Positions 1-10,237 of a stretch of DNA of 64,000 nucleotides are shown here, one piece after another. The notes under the pieces are model-generated. The model was not told the DNA's origin. It saw only the letters and a program-made list of their open reading frames with translations, and did no database searches. The position numbers and the translations under genes are program-made. The DNA comes from Syntrophotaleaceae bacterium (lineage in GTDB: Bacteria > Desulfobacterota > Desulfuromonadia > Desulfuromonadales > Syntrophotaleaceae), in NCBI GenBank assembly GCA_041390365.1, contig JAWKQB010000001.1:1116001-1180000 (forward strand), written 5' to 3'. Each line of letters starts with the position of its first letter. Positions within the stretch are counted from its first letter, which is position 1.

Positions 1-2
1 AG

Positions 3-803
3 GTTCTGAACCGGCTGATGGCCGAGTACGGGGGATTCGAGCACAATCGACAATCGCTGCGGATTGTCGAACTGCTCGAGGAGCGTTATCCGGGATTCAG
101 CGGGCTTAACCTCACCTGGGAAACCCGCGAGGGGATCATCAAGCATTCCCCGGACCGGGATCTCGGGGAAAACCCTGAACTGGCCGAATATCATCCGGGG
201 GAAAGGCCGTCTCTGGAAGCCCAGATTATCGATCTTGCCGATGAGATCGCCTACAACAATCACGACATCGACGATGGCCTGAAAGCCGGGTATATTTCAT
301 TGTCCGAGCTGGACGAGGTCGATCTCTGGCGCGATACCTTCGCCGAGGTGGGAGAGAAGTATCCGGGCCTCGATCAGGGGCGGCATGTCTACCAGACCAT
401 CAGTCATCTGATCGGGGCCCTGATCGGCGATGTGGTGGTGACCACCCTGAGAAACATAGAAAAACACTGCATCGACACCCAGGAGTCGGTGAGAAGGCAC
501 GGGCAGCGTCTGGTCTCTTTCAGTTTGGAGACGGGGAGGAGAAACCTTCAGCTGAAAAAGTTTCTGCGGAGGCGTCTTTACCGGCACTACAAAGTCGAAC
601 GCATGCGGGTCAAAGCGGAACGTTTCCTGACCATGATTTTCGAAAGTTTTGTGAAAAACCCCTCTTTGCTGCCCTGGAGCCATCAGGGCCGGTGCGAGGA
701 GTTTGGCCGCGAAAGGGTCATCTGTGACTTTATTGCTGGGATGACCGATCGCTATGCTCTGGAAGAATATAAAAAGCTGTTTGATCCTTACGAGCGGGTT
801 TAG
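3..803 (+). CDS. dgt: dNTP triphosphohydrolase (Dgt/HD family), 3' part
   Basis: The reading frame is open from base 3, so the gene starts outside the window and about 266 C-terminal residues are visible. The family hydrolyses deoxynucleoside triphosphates to deoxynucleosides and tripolyphosphate in the cytosol. The visible part carries the family block GGFEHNRQS near its start and the segment DLADEIAYNNHDIDDG, whose acidic and His residues belong to the HD-domain metal site. The first HD motif lies upstream and cannot be checked. A basic region around residues 170-205 precedes the C-terminus. It converges on yhbY with 73 bp between them and no clear T-tailed terminator. Confidence 0.88.
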   Translation, partial: VLNRLMAEYGGFEHNRQSLRIVELLEERYPGFSGLNLTWETREGIIKHSPDRDLGENPELAEYHPGERPSLEAQIIDLADEIAYNNHDIDDGLKAGYISLSELDEVDLWRDTFAEVGEKYPGLDQGRHVYQTISHLIGALIGDVVVTTLRNIEKHCIDTQESVRRHGQRLVSFSLETGRRNLQLKKFLRRRLYRHYKVERMRVKAERFLTMIFESFVKNPSLLPWSHQGRCEEFGRERVICDFIAGMTDRYALEEYKKLFDPYERV

Positions 804-876
804 CCGGGATCACAGGTGTTTAAGTATCCGCAGGAAAGGGCTGCAAGCTGCAGGAAACCCTGCTGGAACTGAAGAA

Positions 877-1170
877 TCAGGGAACATGAATGATCTTTTC
901 CTCGCTCGGGCGGTAGAGCAGGATGGTGTTTCCCAATACCTGAACCACCTTTGCACCCGTTTTCTCTGAAAGCATTGTGGCGGCATCGTGGCGGTCCAGG
1001 GAACACCCTTCCTGAATTTTGATCTTGATCAGTTCCTTGGCTGCCAGATTCTCTTCCACAGCGCTGAGGACATGTTCGGACAGATCCCCGCGGCCAAGCA
1101 TGACAACGGGTTTCAGTTTATGTCCTAGACCCCTGAGGTATCGATTCTGTTTTCCAGTCAGCTTGTTCAT
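877..1170 (-). CDS. yhbY: YhbY-family CRM-domain RNA-binding protein
   Basis: This 97-residue protein is a single CRM domain, the RNA-binding fold of YhbY, which associates with pre-50S ribosomal particles and helps ribosome assembly. It has the family start (KLTGKQNRYLRGLGHKLKPV), the GRGDLSEHV loop corresponding to the GxxG RNA-binding turn, and the C-terminal core KVVQVLGNTILLYRPS. The length is normal for the family. An AAAGGA ribosome site precedes the ATG. It is a single leftward gene convergent with the upstream dNTPase gene. Confidence 0.93.
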   Translation of the reverse strand: MNKLTGKQNRYLRGLGHKLKPVVMLGRGDLSEHVLSAVEENLAAKELIKIKIQEGCSLDRHDAATMLSEKTGAKVVQVLGNTILLYRPSEEKIIHVP

Positions 1171-1658
1171 TATTGTGTTCCTTTAGAAATCAGCCCAAGG
1201 CCAGGTCCGAGGTCTGAGAGAGGCCTTATAACAGAACTTTCCCGGAAAGAAAAGATGAATTCCTGGATAGAGTCAGGTTGTTGTGGAAACAGGGTTTCAA
1301 AGTGGGCTTGAAGCTTCAGATGCAAGAGGAACTTGCCCGTCAGTATCGCAGCTCCAAATGAATCCGAGAGGGCTTTTTTGCCGGTCGAATCGTTCTTGAA
1401 AATCAGGATTAAATAGATATCGTTCCGGTTTTTTTTCTTATCCCGCCCAGGCCCTCTGTAACGGTTTGGAACGAACTGGTTATTTATTTTAACTCATAAC
1501 GGTTCCTTGAAGGTGATAACCGCTATTTTTTTCTTAAAAACAGACTATTTTACAGTAACTTGTCCTAATTTATGAGGTCGCCTGGCCAGTGTAACAAAAT
1601 GGAACGGAAGACCTTTGGTGCAACAGGAAAAAAATGTTTTAAAGCGTGAGCATAAGCA

Positions 1659-1687
1659 TTGACATGAAAAGCTGTTTTGTGTAAAAA
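1659..1687 (+). promoter_or_regulatory. Sigma-70-type promoter of the hnd operon
   Basis: A perfect -35 box TTGACA (1659-1664) is followed after 17 bp by TAAAAA (1682-1687), a four-of-six -10 match. Transcription would begin near 1694, about 110 nt before hndA. The spacing is ideal and there is no better candidate in the region. Confidence 0.55.
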
Positions 1688-1719
1688 GTGTGAGCTGTAA
1701 AAAGAGTTGTCTTGTTGTT

Positions 1720-1757
1720 ATGAGGAGAGGGCGAGCGAAGGCGGCTCTCATTTTTTT
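1720..1757 (+). terminator. Leader hairpin with T7 tract ahead of hndA (possible attenuator)
   Basis: An imperfect hairpin (outer arms ATGAG and CTCAT, GC-rich interior) is directly followed by TTTTTTT at 1751-1757. It sits between the predicted promoter and hndA, so it could attenuate transcription of the hydrogenase operon. The stem is short and mismatched inside, so this is tentative. Confidence 0.35.
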
Positions 1758-1802
1758 GGTTCGTGATCTGATTTGCAGGGTCCAGAGGGTGAGGAGGGCT
1801 GA

Positions 1803-2402
1803 ATGTTTAAAAAAATCCTTAGCTTTTTTTGTAAACCAAAGGCAGATTCCGATTTGGCGAAACAAAAGGAGAGGAAATCGAGTATGCAAACGTCAACGTG
1901 TCAGAAGTCCGGAGCCTGTACGCTGCCTGATCGTGCTACGCTGCCTGAATCCATTTACCAGGAGCTGGCCAATTTTATCGCCCAGCTTCCCACCAAAGAG
2001 GGGCACCTGGTAACCGCTCTGCACAAGGCCCAGCACCTGTTCGGCTATCTCCCCCGGGAGGTTCAGGAGTTTGTCGCCGACCAGATGGAGGTATCCCTGG
2101 CAAAGGTCTACGGTGTGGTCAGCTTTTACACCTTCTTCACCATGATTCCCAAGGGCAAGTATCCCATCTCCGTCTGTATGGGTACTGCCTGTTTCGTCAA
2201 GGGCGCAGACAAGGTTGTCGATGCCCTGAAGAAGCAGCTGAACGTCGAAGTCAGCGAAGTGACCGCCGACGGCAAATTCTCCATCGACTGTCTGCGCTGC
2301 GTGGGCGCCTGCGCCCTGGCACCGATCGTCATGGTCGGGGAGAAAGTCTATGGCCATGTGAAGCCTGACATGGTTAAAGACATCATCGCGGACTTTTCTT
2401 AA
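1803..2402 (+). CDS. hndA: HndA/NuoE-like [2Fe-2S] subunit of NAD-linked [FeFe] hydrogenase
   Basis: This 199-residue protein is a NuoE-type thioredoxin-fold subunit holding one [2Fe-2S] cluster. The ligand pattern is complete: Cys125 and Cys130, then Cys166 and Cys170. In HndABCD-type enzymes this subunit passes electrons between the flavin subunit and the hydrogenase. It is the first gene of hndABCD, 17 nt before the HndB ATG. Two starts are possible: ATG 1803 (GAGGAGGG upstream) gives a basic, hydrophobic N-terminal extension, while ATG 1884 (AGGAG upstream) begins at MQTSTCQKSG and fits the family length better. The longer form is listed. Confidence 0.92.
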   Translation: MFKKILSFFCKPKADSDLAKQKERKSSMQTSTCQKSGACTLPDRATLPESIYQELANFIAQLPTKEGHLVTALHKAQHLFGYLPREVQEFVADQMEVSLAKVYGVVSFYTFFTMIPKGKYPISVCMGTACFVKGADKVVDALKKQLNVEVSEVTADGKFSIDCLRCVGACALAPIVMVGEKVYGHVKPDMVKDIIADFS

Positions 2403-2419
2403 TAGGGGAGAATTTGAAA

Positions 2420-2803
2420 ATGGCTAAAATATCGAGTATTGCAGAACTCAACAAGAAGCGCGAAGAGCTGCAGGCCGCCGCAAAAGCCAAGGCCGGCAAG
2501 CCCCTCGTCAACGTATCCCTCGCCACCTGCAGCATCGCCTCCGGCGGCAAGGAAGTTCTGGACGCCATGAAGGCCGAAGCCGCCGCTCAGGGTCTCGCCG
2601 TGGAATTCATGCAGTCCGGCTGCATGACCTACTGCCATTCCGAGCCCACTGTCGAAATCACACTGCCCGGCAAGGAGCCGGTCGTGTTCGGCAAGGTCAA
2701 TGCTGAAAAAGCCAAGGCGCTGGTCGAGAAATATATCAAGACCGGTGAGATGGTGGATGGCGTCAAAGTCATCCCGGTGGGCTACGAACGGGTGGTTTTT
2801 TAA
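2420..2803 (+). CDS. hndB: HndB-like [2Fe-2S] ferredoxin-fold subunit
   Basis: This 127-residue protein matches HndB, the small thioredoxin-like [2Fe-2S] subunit of NADH-linked [FeFe] hydrogenases. The Cys of LATCSIASGG and the pair in SGCMTYCHSEP are the likely cluster ligands. In many fused relatives this domain forms the N-terminus of the NuoF-like subunit. Here it is a separate gene, and the following HndC correspondingly lacks it. ATG 2420 is chosen over a TTG at 2414 because AGGGGAG lies 10 nt upstream. The short spacing to hndC supports one operon. Confidence 0.9.
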   Translation: MAKISSIAELNKKREELQAAAKAKAGKPLVNVSLATCSIASGGKEVLDAMKAEAAAQGLAVEFMQSGCMTYCHSEPTVEITLPGKEPVVFGKVNAEKAKALVEKYIKTGEMVDGVKVIPVGYERVVF

Positions 2804-2822
2804 ATAAAAGGAGAAAATAGCT

Positions 2823-4289
<1,467 letters not shown>

Positions 4290-4307
4290 TGAAAGGAGAC
4301 ATAGATA

Positions 4308-6065
4308 ATGTCTATGCTGAAAATAACGATTGACGGTAAAGCGACCGAAGTGCCGGCCGGCAGCATGATTCTGGACGCCGCCAAGAAGGTTGACATCACT
4401 GTCCCGACCCTGTGCTACCTCAACCTCGAGGAAATGACCTTCAACAACATGGCCGCTTCCTGCCGCATCTGTGTGGTCGAGGTGGAAGGCCGCCGCAACC
4501 TGGCTCCTGCATGCGCCACCCCCGTCATGGACGGCATGGTAGTGAAAACCAATACCCTGCGCGTCCTGCAGGCCCGCAAGACCGTCCTCGACCTGCTGCT
4601 GTCCGACCACCCCAAGGACTGTCTGGTCTGCGCCAAGTCCGGTGAGTGTGAACTGCAGGCTCTGGTAGAAACTTTCGGTATCCGTGAAGTTGCCTATCCC
4701 GGCGTCATGTCTACCTACCGTCAGGATGTCTCTCCTTCGATCATCCGCGACATGGACAAGTGCGTCATGTGCCGTCGTTGCGAAACCATGTGTAACGAAG
4801 TCCAGACCTGCGGCGTTCTGTCCGGTGTCAACCGTGGTTTCGACGCGGTTGTCGCTCCGGCTTTCGAAATGAACCTGCAGGACTCGGTCTGCACCAACTG
4901 TGGCCAGTGCACCCAGGTTTGCCCCGTAGGCGCCCTGGTTGAAAACGACCACACCTGGAAAGTCATCGACGCCCTGGCCAACCCCGAGAAGGTCACTGTT
5001 GTTCAGACCGCGCCTGCCGTGCGCGCCGCTATCGGCGAAGCCTGCGGCATGGAACCCGGCCAGAGCTTCACCGGCAAGATGGCAGCCGCTCTGCGCAAGC
5101 TCGGTTTCGACCACGTGTTCGATACCGACTTTGCCGCCGACCTCACCATCATGGAAGAGGGCAGCGAATTCCTCGACCGCCTGCAGCGCTACCTGGATGG
5201 CGATAAATCGGTCCGTCTGCCGATCATGACCTCCTGCTGCCCGGGCTGGGTCAAGTTCTTCGAGCACCAGTTCCCCGACCTGCTCGACGTTCCTTCGACC
5301 GCCAAGTCTCCCCAGCAGATGTTCGGCGCCATCGCCAAGTCCTACTATGCCGAACTGCTCGGCATCCCCCGCGAGAAGATGGTTGTCGTTTCGGTCATGC
5401 CCTGTCTCGCCAAGAAATACGAAGCCGCCCGTCCCGAGTTTGCCGTGAACGGCAACCCCGACGTCGACATCGTCATTTCCAGCCGCGAACTGGGTCGTCT
5501 GATCAAGACCATGAACATCGATTTCGCCTCCCTGCCCGATGAGGACTTTGACAATCCTCTGGGTTACTCCACCGGTGCCGCTCCGATTTTCGGCTGCTCC
5601 GGCGGTGTTGCCGAAGCGGCTCTGCGTACCGCCTACGAACTGGCCACTGGCGAAACCCTCGCCGATGTCAACTTCGAAGGCGTTCGTACCCTGACCGGCG
5701 TCAAGGAAGCGTCCGTTCAGGTAGGTCCGCACACCCTGAACATCGGCGTTGCCAGCGGCCTGGGCAATGCCCGCAAGCTGCTTGAAAAAGTGGCTTCCGG
5801 CGAGAAGCAGTTCCATGTCATCGAAGTCATGGCCTGCCCCGGCGGCTGCCTCGGTGGCGGCGGTCAGCCTTACCACCATGGCGACATGGATATCCTGCGC
5901 AAGCGCAGCAAGGTTCTCTATGACGAGGACGCCGGCAAGCCCGAGCGGAAATCCCACGAAAACCCCTACATCAAGGAGCTTTACGAGAAATACCTGGGCA
6001 AGCCGCTCAGCGACAAAGCTCACCACCTGCTGCACACCCACTACTTCAAGCGGCAGAAACTGTAG
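4308..6065 (+). CDS. hndD: HndD, catalytic [FeFe] hydrogenase subunit (group A)
   Basis: This 585-residue catalytic subunit makes or oxidises H2. Domain order: plant-type [2Fe-2S] ferredoxin domain (1-80), His-Cys ligated [4Fe-4S] motif around HPKDCLVCAKSGEC (101-114), two-[4Fe-4S] ferredoxin domain (150-206), then the H-cluster domain. All three H-cluster signatures are intact: TSCCPGW (308-314), MPCLAKKYE (Cys366) and EVMACPGGCLGGGGQP. A C-terminal HxxH-rich tail is normal for the small-subunit-like end. AAAGGAG precedes ATG 4308; Met3 is an alternative start. Together with HndA-C it should couple NAD(H), ferredoxin and H2 in the cytosol. The operon ends at a strong terminator. Confidence 0.96.
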   Translation: MSMLKITIDGKATEVPAGSMILDAAKKVDITVPTLCYLNLEEMTFNNMAASCRICVVEVEGRRNLAPACATPVMDGMVVKTNTLRVLQARKTVLDLLLSDHPKDCLVCAKSGECELQALVETFGIREVAYPGVMSTYRQDVSPSIIRDMDKCVMCRRCETMCNEVQTCGVLSGVNRGFDAVVAPAFEMNLQDSVCTNCGQCTQVCPVGALVENDHTWKVIDALANPEKVTVVQTAPAVRAAIGEACGMEPGQSFTGKMAAALRKLGFDHVFDTDFAADLTIMEEGSEFLDRLQRYLDGDKSVRLPIMTSCCPGWVKFFEHQFPDLLDVPSTAKSPQQMFGAIAKSYYAELLGIPREKMVVVSVMPCLAKKYEAARPEFAVNGNPDVDIVISSRELGRLIKTMNIDFASLPDEDFDNPLGYSTGAAPIFGCSGGVAEAALRTAYELATGETLADVNFEGVRTLTGVKEASVQVGPHTLNIGVASGLGNARKLLEKVASGEKQFHVIEVMACPGGCLGGGGQPYHHGDMDILRKRSKVLYDEDAGKPERKSHENPYIKELYEKYLGKPLSDKAHHLLHTHYFKRQKL

Positions 6066-6105
6066 GATTCGGATATTAACCGCTGATTTTGCAATCCATC
6101 TTCAG

Positions 6106-6139
6106 GCCGGGCGAGAAATCGCCCGGCTTTTTTTATTTT
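6106..6139 (+). terminator. Intrinsic terminator after hndD
   Basis: A perfect 9-bp stem GCCGGGCGA/TCGCCCGGC (6106-6114 with 6119-6127) closes a GAAA tetraloop and is followed by seven T. It separates the structural hnd operon from the maturation genes. Confidence 0.93.
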
Positions 6140-6320
6140 CACCGGGAATATTTTTATGGAACTTGACCTGCGTCAAAGAAAAATTCGTTCAATTAAAGAT
6201 AATGGGAGCACGTTTGCATACCGGATGTGGAAGGTTGCCGATGTGCGGCGATGAGGTGGTTGACTCTCGGAACGAACATCGGCAACCGAAACGAACAGAC
6301 AGACGACAGGATTGGACTGA

Positions 6321-7379
6321 ATGATTGATAAAGACGAAATTATCGGTTGGCTGAAGTGTGACGACAAGGCCCGCCTGGAAGATCTGTGGAACAAGGCCGA
6401 CAGCATCCGCAGAGAAATGGTCGGTGACGCAATCCATCTCCGCGGGCTGGTTGAAATTTCCAATCATTGCGAAAGGGATTGCCTCTACTGCGGAATCCGA
6501 GCCCACAACCGGGCCGTGCCGAGATACCGGATGGAAAGGGAGGAAATCCTTGGGTGCGCACGCAAGGCCGTGCAGTTCGGTTTCGGTACCCTGGTCATGC
6601 AGGCCGGTGAAGACAGGGGGCTCGAAGCGGAGTGGATGGCCGAAACCATCCGGCAGATAAAGCAGGAAACATCCCTTGCTATCACCCTGAGCCTCGGGGA
6701 AAGGGATATGGAGGAATACCGCCTCTGGAGGGAAGCGGGCGCCGACCGTGCTCTGCTCCGGTTTGAAACTGGGAGACGGGATCTTTACGATCAGATCCAC
6801 CCGCCTCTGGCAGGTGTGTGCAGCGACAGGCTGACCATTCTCCAGGAGTTGCGGAATCTCGGGTATGAGATCGGCAGCGGGGTGATGATCGGTATTCCCG
6901 GGCAGACCTATGAGGATCTGGCCGAAGATATCCTGTCCTTCCGGCGCCTCGATCTCGACATGATCGGGGTAGGGCCTTACATTTCGCACCCTGGAACTCC
7001 ACTGGCAAAAATCGCCGGTGAACTTGCCGCACCTGCGGGCCTTCAGGTTCCGGCAACCACAGATATGGGTTATCGGGTCATTGCCCTGGCCAGGATTGTT
7101 TGTCCCCAGGCCAACATTCCCAGCACGACCGCTCTGGCAACTCTGGATGGCCCTACCGGGCGTGAGCAGGGACTGCAAAAGGGTGCCAACATCATCATGC
7201 CGAATCTGACTCCCCGCAAGTATCGGCAGATGTACGAGATCTACCCGGCGAAAGCGGCCAGCACCGAAGAGGCAGAGGAAAGTTGCGCTCTGGCTTTCAA
7301 GCAGATTGCGGCGCTGGGTCGTGTTGTCGGCAAGGGAAGAGGGGATTCTCCCAATCTTACAAAGACTTTTAAATCATAA
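6321..7379 (+). CDS. hydE: HydE, radical SAM maturase of the [FeFe] H-cluster
   Basis: This 352-residue radical SAM enzyme takes part in building the diiron subcluster of the H-cluster. The SAM-binding [4Fe-4S] motif is Cys50-x3-Cys54-x2-Cys57 (CERDCLYC). The barrel motifs EISNHC, LSLGERDMEEY, LLRFETGRRDLYD and VGPYISHPGTPL are those of HydE rather than biotin synthase. It is the first gene of a maturation operon that continues with hydG 19 nt downstream. The 180 bp upstream, after the hndD terminator, must contain its promoter, although no convincing boxes were picked. Confidence 0.95.
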   Translation: MIDKDEIIGWLKCDDKARLEDLWNKADSIRREMVGDAIHLRGLVEISNHCERDCLYCGIRAHNRAVPRYRMEREEILGCARKAVQFGFGTLVMQAGEDRGLEAEWMAETIRQIKQETSLAITLSLGERDMEEYRLWREAGADRALLRFETGRRDLYDQIHPPLAGVCSDRLTILQELRNLGYEIGSGVMIGIPGQTYEDLAEDILSFRRLDLDMIGVGPYISHPGTPLAKIAGELAAPAGLQVPATTDMGYRVIALARIVCPQANIPSTTALATLDGPTGREQGLQKGANIIMPNLTPRKYRQMYEIYPAKAASTEEAEESCALAFKQIAALGRVVGKGRGDSPNLTKTFKS

Positions 7380-7398
7380 TTAAGAAAGAGGTTTAACT

Positions 7399-8823
7399 AT
7401 GTGTGCGTTGCCAGCAATGACTTTAAGCAAGGGTGCCGTCGATTTCATTGACGAGGATCATCTCAACGGTCTGCTTGCCAAAGGCAAGCCGAGCCGGCAG
7501 AGGATTCGGGATATCATAGCCAAGAGCCTTGCCAAGGAGGCTCTGACAGTCGAAGAAACCGCTGAGCTGGTTTTGACGGATGAGCCGGACCTGCTTGAAG
7601 AGATTTTTGACGCTGCCCGGCAGCTCAAGAAAAATGTTTATGGCAACCGCATCGTGCTGTTCGCCCCTCTATATATCGGCAACGACTGTATTAACGACTG
7701 TACGTACTGTGCTTTCAAACGCTCCAATTTCGAGGCCTTGCGAAGAACACTCACTCCTGAGGAGATCCGCGGACAGGTCAAGGCCCTCGAAGACAAGGGG
7801 CACAAACGGCTGATCCTCGTTTTCGGCGAACATCCCAAATACAACGCCGATTTTATCGCCGATACGGTGCGTAACGTCTATTCGGTCAAATCGGGGTACG
7901 GGGAGATCCGGAGGGTCAACATCAACGCCGCTCCTCTGGATCACGAGGGTTACCGCAAGGTCAAGGAAGCCGGAATCGGCACCTACCAGATCTTCATGGA
8001 AACCTATCACCATGAAACCTACTCCATGATGCACCCCGGCGATACCCGCAAAGGAAACTACCTCTACCGTCTGGATGGTCTGAGCCGGGCTTTCGAGGCC
8101 GGGTGCGACGATGTCGGATTGGGTGTGCTCTTCGGTCTTTACGACTGGCGCTTTGAAGTTCTCGGCATGGTGCGGCATGCGCTGTATCTCCAGGAGAAAT
8201 ACAATGTTGGGCCGCATACCCTCAGCTTTCCCCGTTTGCGTCCCGCTCACGGCGTGGAATTCGACGAGAAATATTTCACCACCGACGCCGAATTTAAACG
8301 GATTATCGCCATCCTGCGCCTGGCGGTTCCCTACACCGGCCTGATTCTGACCGCCAGGGAAAAACCGGAGCTTCGCCGCGAACTAATGTCCTTTGGGGTT
8401 TCCCAGATCGATGCCGGCAGCCGGATCGAACTGGGCGGCTATACCGAGGCCGGTGATGCCCAGGTCATGGAGCGGGAGCAGTTTTCTCTCGGAGATATCC
8501 GTTCCCTTGACGAAGTCATGCGGGAGTTGATGAGCGATGGTTACGTTCCCAGCTTCTGCACCTCCTGTTACCGGAGTGGACGCACTGGGGAACATTTCAT
8601 GGAATTCAGCATTCCCGGTTTCATCAAGCGGTTCTGTACTCCCAATGCCCTGTTGACCCTCGAGGAATACCTGGTCGACTACGCTTCACCGGAGACCAGA
8701 GCGGTGGGGGAGAAGCTGATCGCCGAGGAACTCGAAAAAATGGACGATGGGGATATGAAGCAGCGAACCCTTAAGCAGCTCGAGGACATCAGGGATCGTG
8801 AAGTCAGGGACATCTATTTCTGA
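7399..8823 (+). CDS. hydG: HydG, tyrosine-cleaving radical SAM maturase
   Basis: This 474-residue enzyme cleaves tyrosine to give CO and CN ligands for the H-cluster. The radical SAM motif is Cys97-x3-Cys101-x2-Cys104 (CINDCTYC). The C-terminal auxiliary-cluster motif characteristic of HydG (as opposed to ThiH) is intact at Cys387-x2-Cys390-x22-Cys413. Length is typical. An AAAGAGG site precedes the ATG. The stop is 1 nt before the ATG of the next, aspartase-family gene, so the two are almost certainly co-translated. Confidence 0.96.
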   Translation: MCALPAMTLSKGAVDFIDEDHLNGLLAKGKPSRQRIRDIIAKSLAKEALTVEETAELVLTDEPDLLEEIFDAARQLKKNVYGNRIVLFAPLYIGNDCINDCTYCAFKRSNFEALRRTLTPEEIRGQVKALEDKGHKRLILVFGEHPKYNADFIADTVRNVYSVKSGYGEIRRVNINAAPLDHEGYRKVKEAGIGTYQIFMETYHHETYSMMHPGDTRKGNYLYRLDGLSRAFEAGCDDVGLGVLFGLYDWRFEVLGMVRHALYLQEKYNVGPHTLSFPRLRPAHGVEFDEKYFTTDAEFKRIIAILRLAVPYTGLILTAREKPELRRELMSFGVSQIDAGSRIELGGYTEAGDAQVMEREQFSLGDIRSLDEVMRELMSDGYVPSFCTSCYRSGRTGEHFMEFSIPGFIKRFCTPNALLTLEEYLVDYASPETRAVGEKLIAEELEKMDDGDMKQRTLKQLEDIRDREVRDIYF

Positions 8824-8824
8824 T

Positions 8825-10237
8825 ATGAGCGAATATCGCAAGGAAAAAGATCTGCTGGGAGAGCGGGAGGTCCCTGCCGAGGCCTTGTACGGAATCCATA
8901 CGCTTCGGGCCCTGGAGAACTTCGCGCTCAGCGGAAGGCGGGTGAACCCGGCGCTGGTCCATGCCTACGGCGCCGTCAAACTCGCCTGTGCCGGAACCAA
9001 TGGAGATCTCGGCAGCTGGGCCGGAGAAAAAAGACAGGCCATTGAAAGGGCCTGTACGGAAATGATGGAGGGGCTTCTCGACGAGCATGTGGTGGTGGAT
9101 GCGCTTCAGGGCGGGGCGGGAACGTCCACCAACATGAATGTCAACGAGGTGCTGGCAAACCGTGCCCTGCAGCTGCTCGGCAAGCCGCTCGGGGATTACG
9201 ACACGGTCTGTCCACTGGAGGATATCAATCTCCACCAGTCCACCAATGACACTTATCCCACAGCCCTTAAGGTGGCGGCCATTCATCTCCTGCGCCAGCT
9301 GGAAAGGGACGTTGTGGCCCTGCTCGAGGCTTTCCAGACGCAGGAAAAGGCCCTGGCGCACGTGGTCAAGATCGGACGCACCCAATTGCAGGATGCGGCT
9401 CTGACCACCCTGGGGCGGGAAATGTCGGCCTATGCCGACGCCTTTGCCCGGGATCGCTGGCGCATCTATAAATGCGAGGAACGGCTGCGCGTGGTCAATC
9501 TCGGCGGGACCGCCATCGGGACCGGATTGGCCGCCCCCCGCCAGTATATTTTCAGAGTGGTGGACAGGCTGCGCGCCATTACCGGCCTGGGTCTGGCCCG
9601 AGCGGAGAATCTGATTGATGCCACGCAGAATGTCGACGCATTCGTGGAAGTTAGTGGTATCCTCAAGGCTCTGGCCACCAACCTGCTCAAGATCGCCGGG
9701 GATCTGCGTTTCCTCTCCTCCGGTCCCGATGCAGGCATCGGCGAACTGCGACTGCCTCCCCGCCAGGCTGGGTCCTCCATCATGCCCGGCAAGGTCAATC
9801 CCGTGATTCCGGAGGCAGTCTCCCAGGCGGCCATGGCTGTCATGGCCAAAGACCAGATGATCGCCCATGCCTGTGCCATGGGGCACCTCGAACTCAACCC
9901 TTTCCTGCCCATGGTGGCCGATGCCCTGCTTGGCAGTCTGGATCTGCTTAGCAATGCCTGTCAAATTTTCCGGCGCCACTGTGTCGAGCAGCTGTCTGCG
10001 GATGAGGATCGCTGCCGGCAGCAGGTACGAAACTCCACCGCCAGCGTGACGGCCCTGGTGGGTCTTATCGGATACGAGCAGGCGACGGAACTGGCCAGGG
10101 CCGTGGCCATCGAAGGAAAAGGATTGCGCCAGCTGGCTTTGGAACGAGGTCTGGTCAGCGCCGAGATATTTGACGAACTGACTTCACCGGAAAGCGTGAC
10201 CCGTCTCGGAACGCCGGCCGGCAGGGGGAATAGATGA
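8825..10237 (+). CDS. aspA: Aspartate ammonia-lyase-family protein within the hyd maturation operon
   Basis: This 470-residue protein belongs to the aspartase/fumarase superfamily. Aspartase converts aspartate to fumarate and ammonia. Seen are the substrate-binding segments GGAGTSTNMNVNEV and LHQSTNDTYPTA and the catalytic signature GSSIMPGKVNP at 316-326. ATG 8825 is chosen because it follows the hydG stop directly. The stop overlaps the hydF ATG by 4 bp (ATGA). The position between hydG and hydF suggests a role linked to hydrogenase maturation, perhaps ammonia supply for the bridging amine, but that is inference. Fumarase or another superfamily lyase activity cannot be excluded from sequence alone. 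Confidence 0.85.
   Translation: MSEYRKEKDLLGEREVPAEALYGIHTLRALENFALSGRRVNPALVHAYGAVKLACAGTNGDLGSWAGEKRQAIERACTEMMEGLLDEHVVVDALQGGAGTSTNMNVNEVLANRALQLLGKPLGDYDTVCPLEDINLHQSTNDTYPTALKVAAIHLLRQLERDVVALLEAFQTQEKALAHVVKIGRTQLQDAALTTLGREMSAYADAFARDRWRIYKCEERLRVVNLGGTAIGTGLAAPRQYIFRVVDRLRAITGLGLARAENLIDATQNVDAFVEVSGILKALATNLLKIAGDLRFLSSGPDAGIGELRLPPRQAGSSIMPGKVNPVIPEAVSQAAMAVMAKDQMIAHACAMGHLELNPFLPMVADALLGSLDLLSNACQIFRRHCVEQLSADEDRCRQQVRNSTASVTALVGLIGYEQATELARAVAIEGKGLRQLALERGLVSAEIFDELTSPESVTRLGTPAGRGNR

Larger units (their letters stand above)
1171..1802. other. 632-bp intergenic region upstream of the hydrogenase operon
   Basis: No convincing gene was found on either strand. The stretch is AT-richer than its surroundings and lies between the divergent yhbY and hndA genes. 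It holds the hnd promoter and leader hairpin listed separately. It also holds a weaker hairpin with CGGTT/AACCG arms near 1500-1526 followed by seven T, which could end a rightward transcript. The length suggests room for upstream regulatory sites, but none is recognised with confidence. Confidence 0.6.

Noticed and set aside
1803..1883. N-terminal extension of HndA considered as a signal peptide
   Set aside because: It is Lys-rich with a short hydrophobic run, and HndA partners are cytosolic; it more likely reflects an upstream alternative start.
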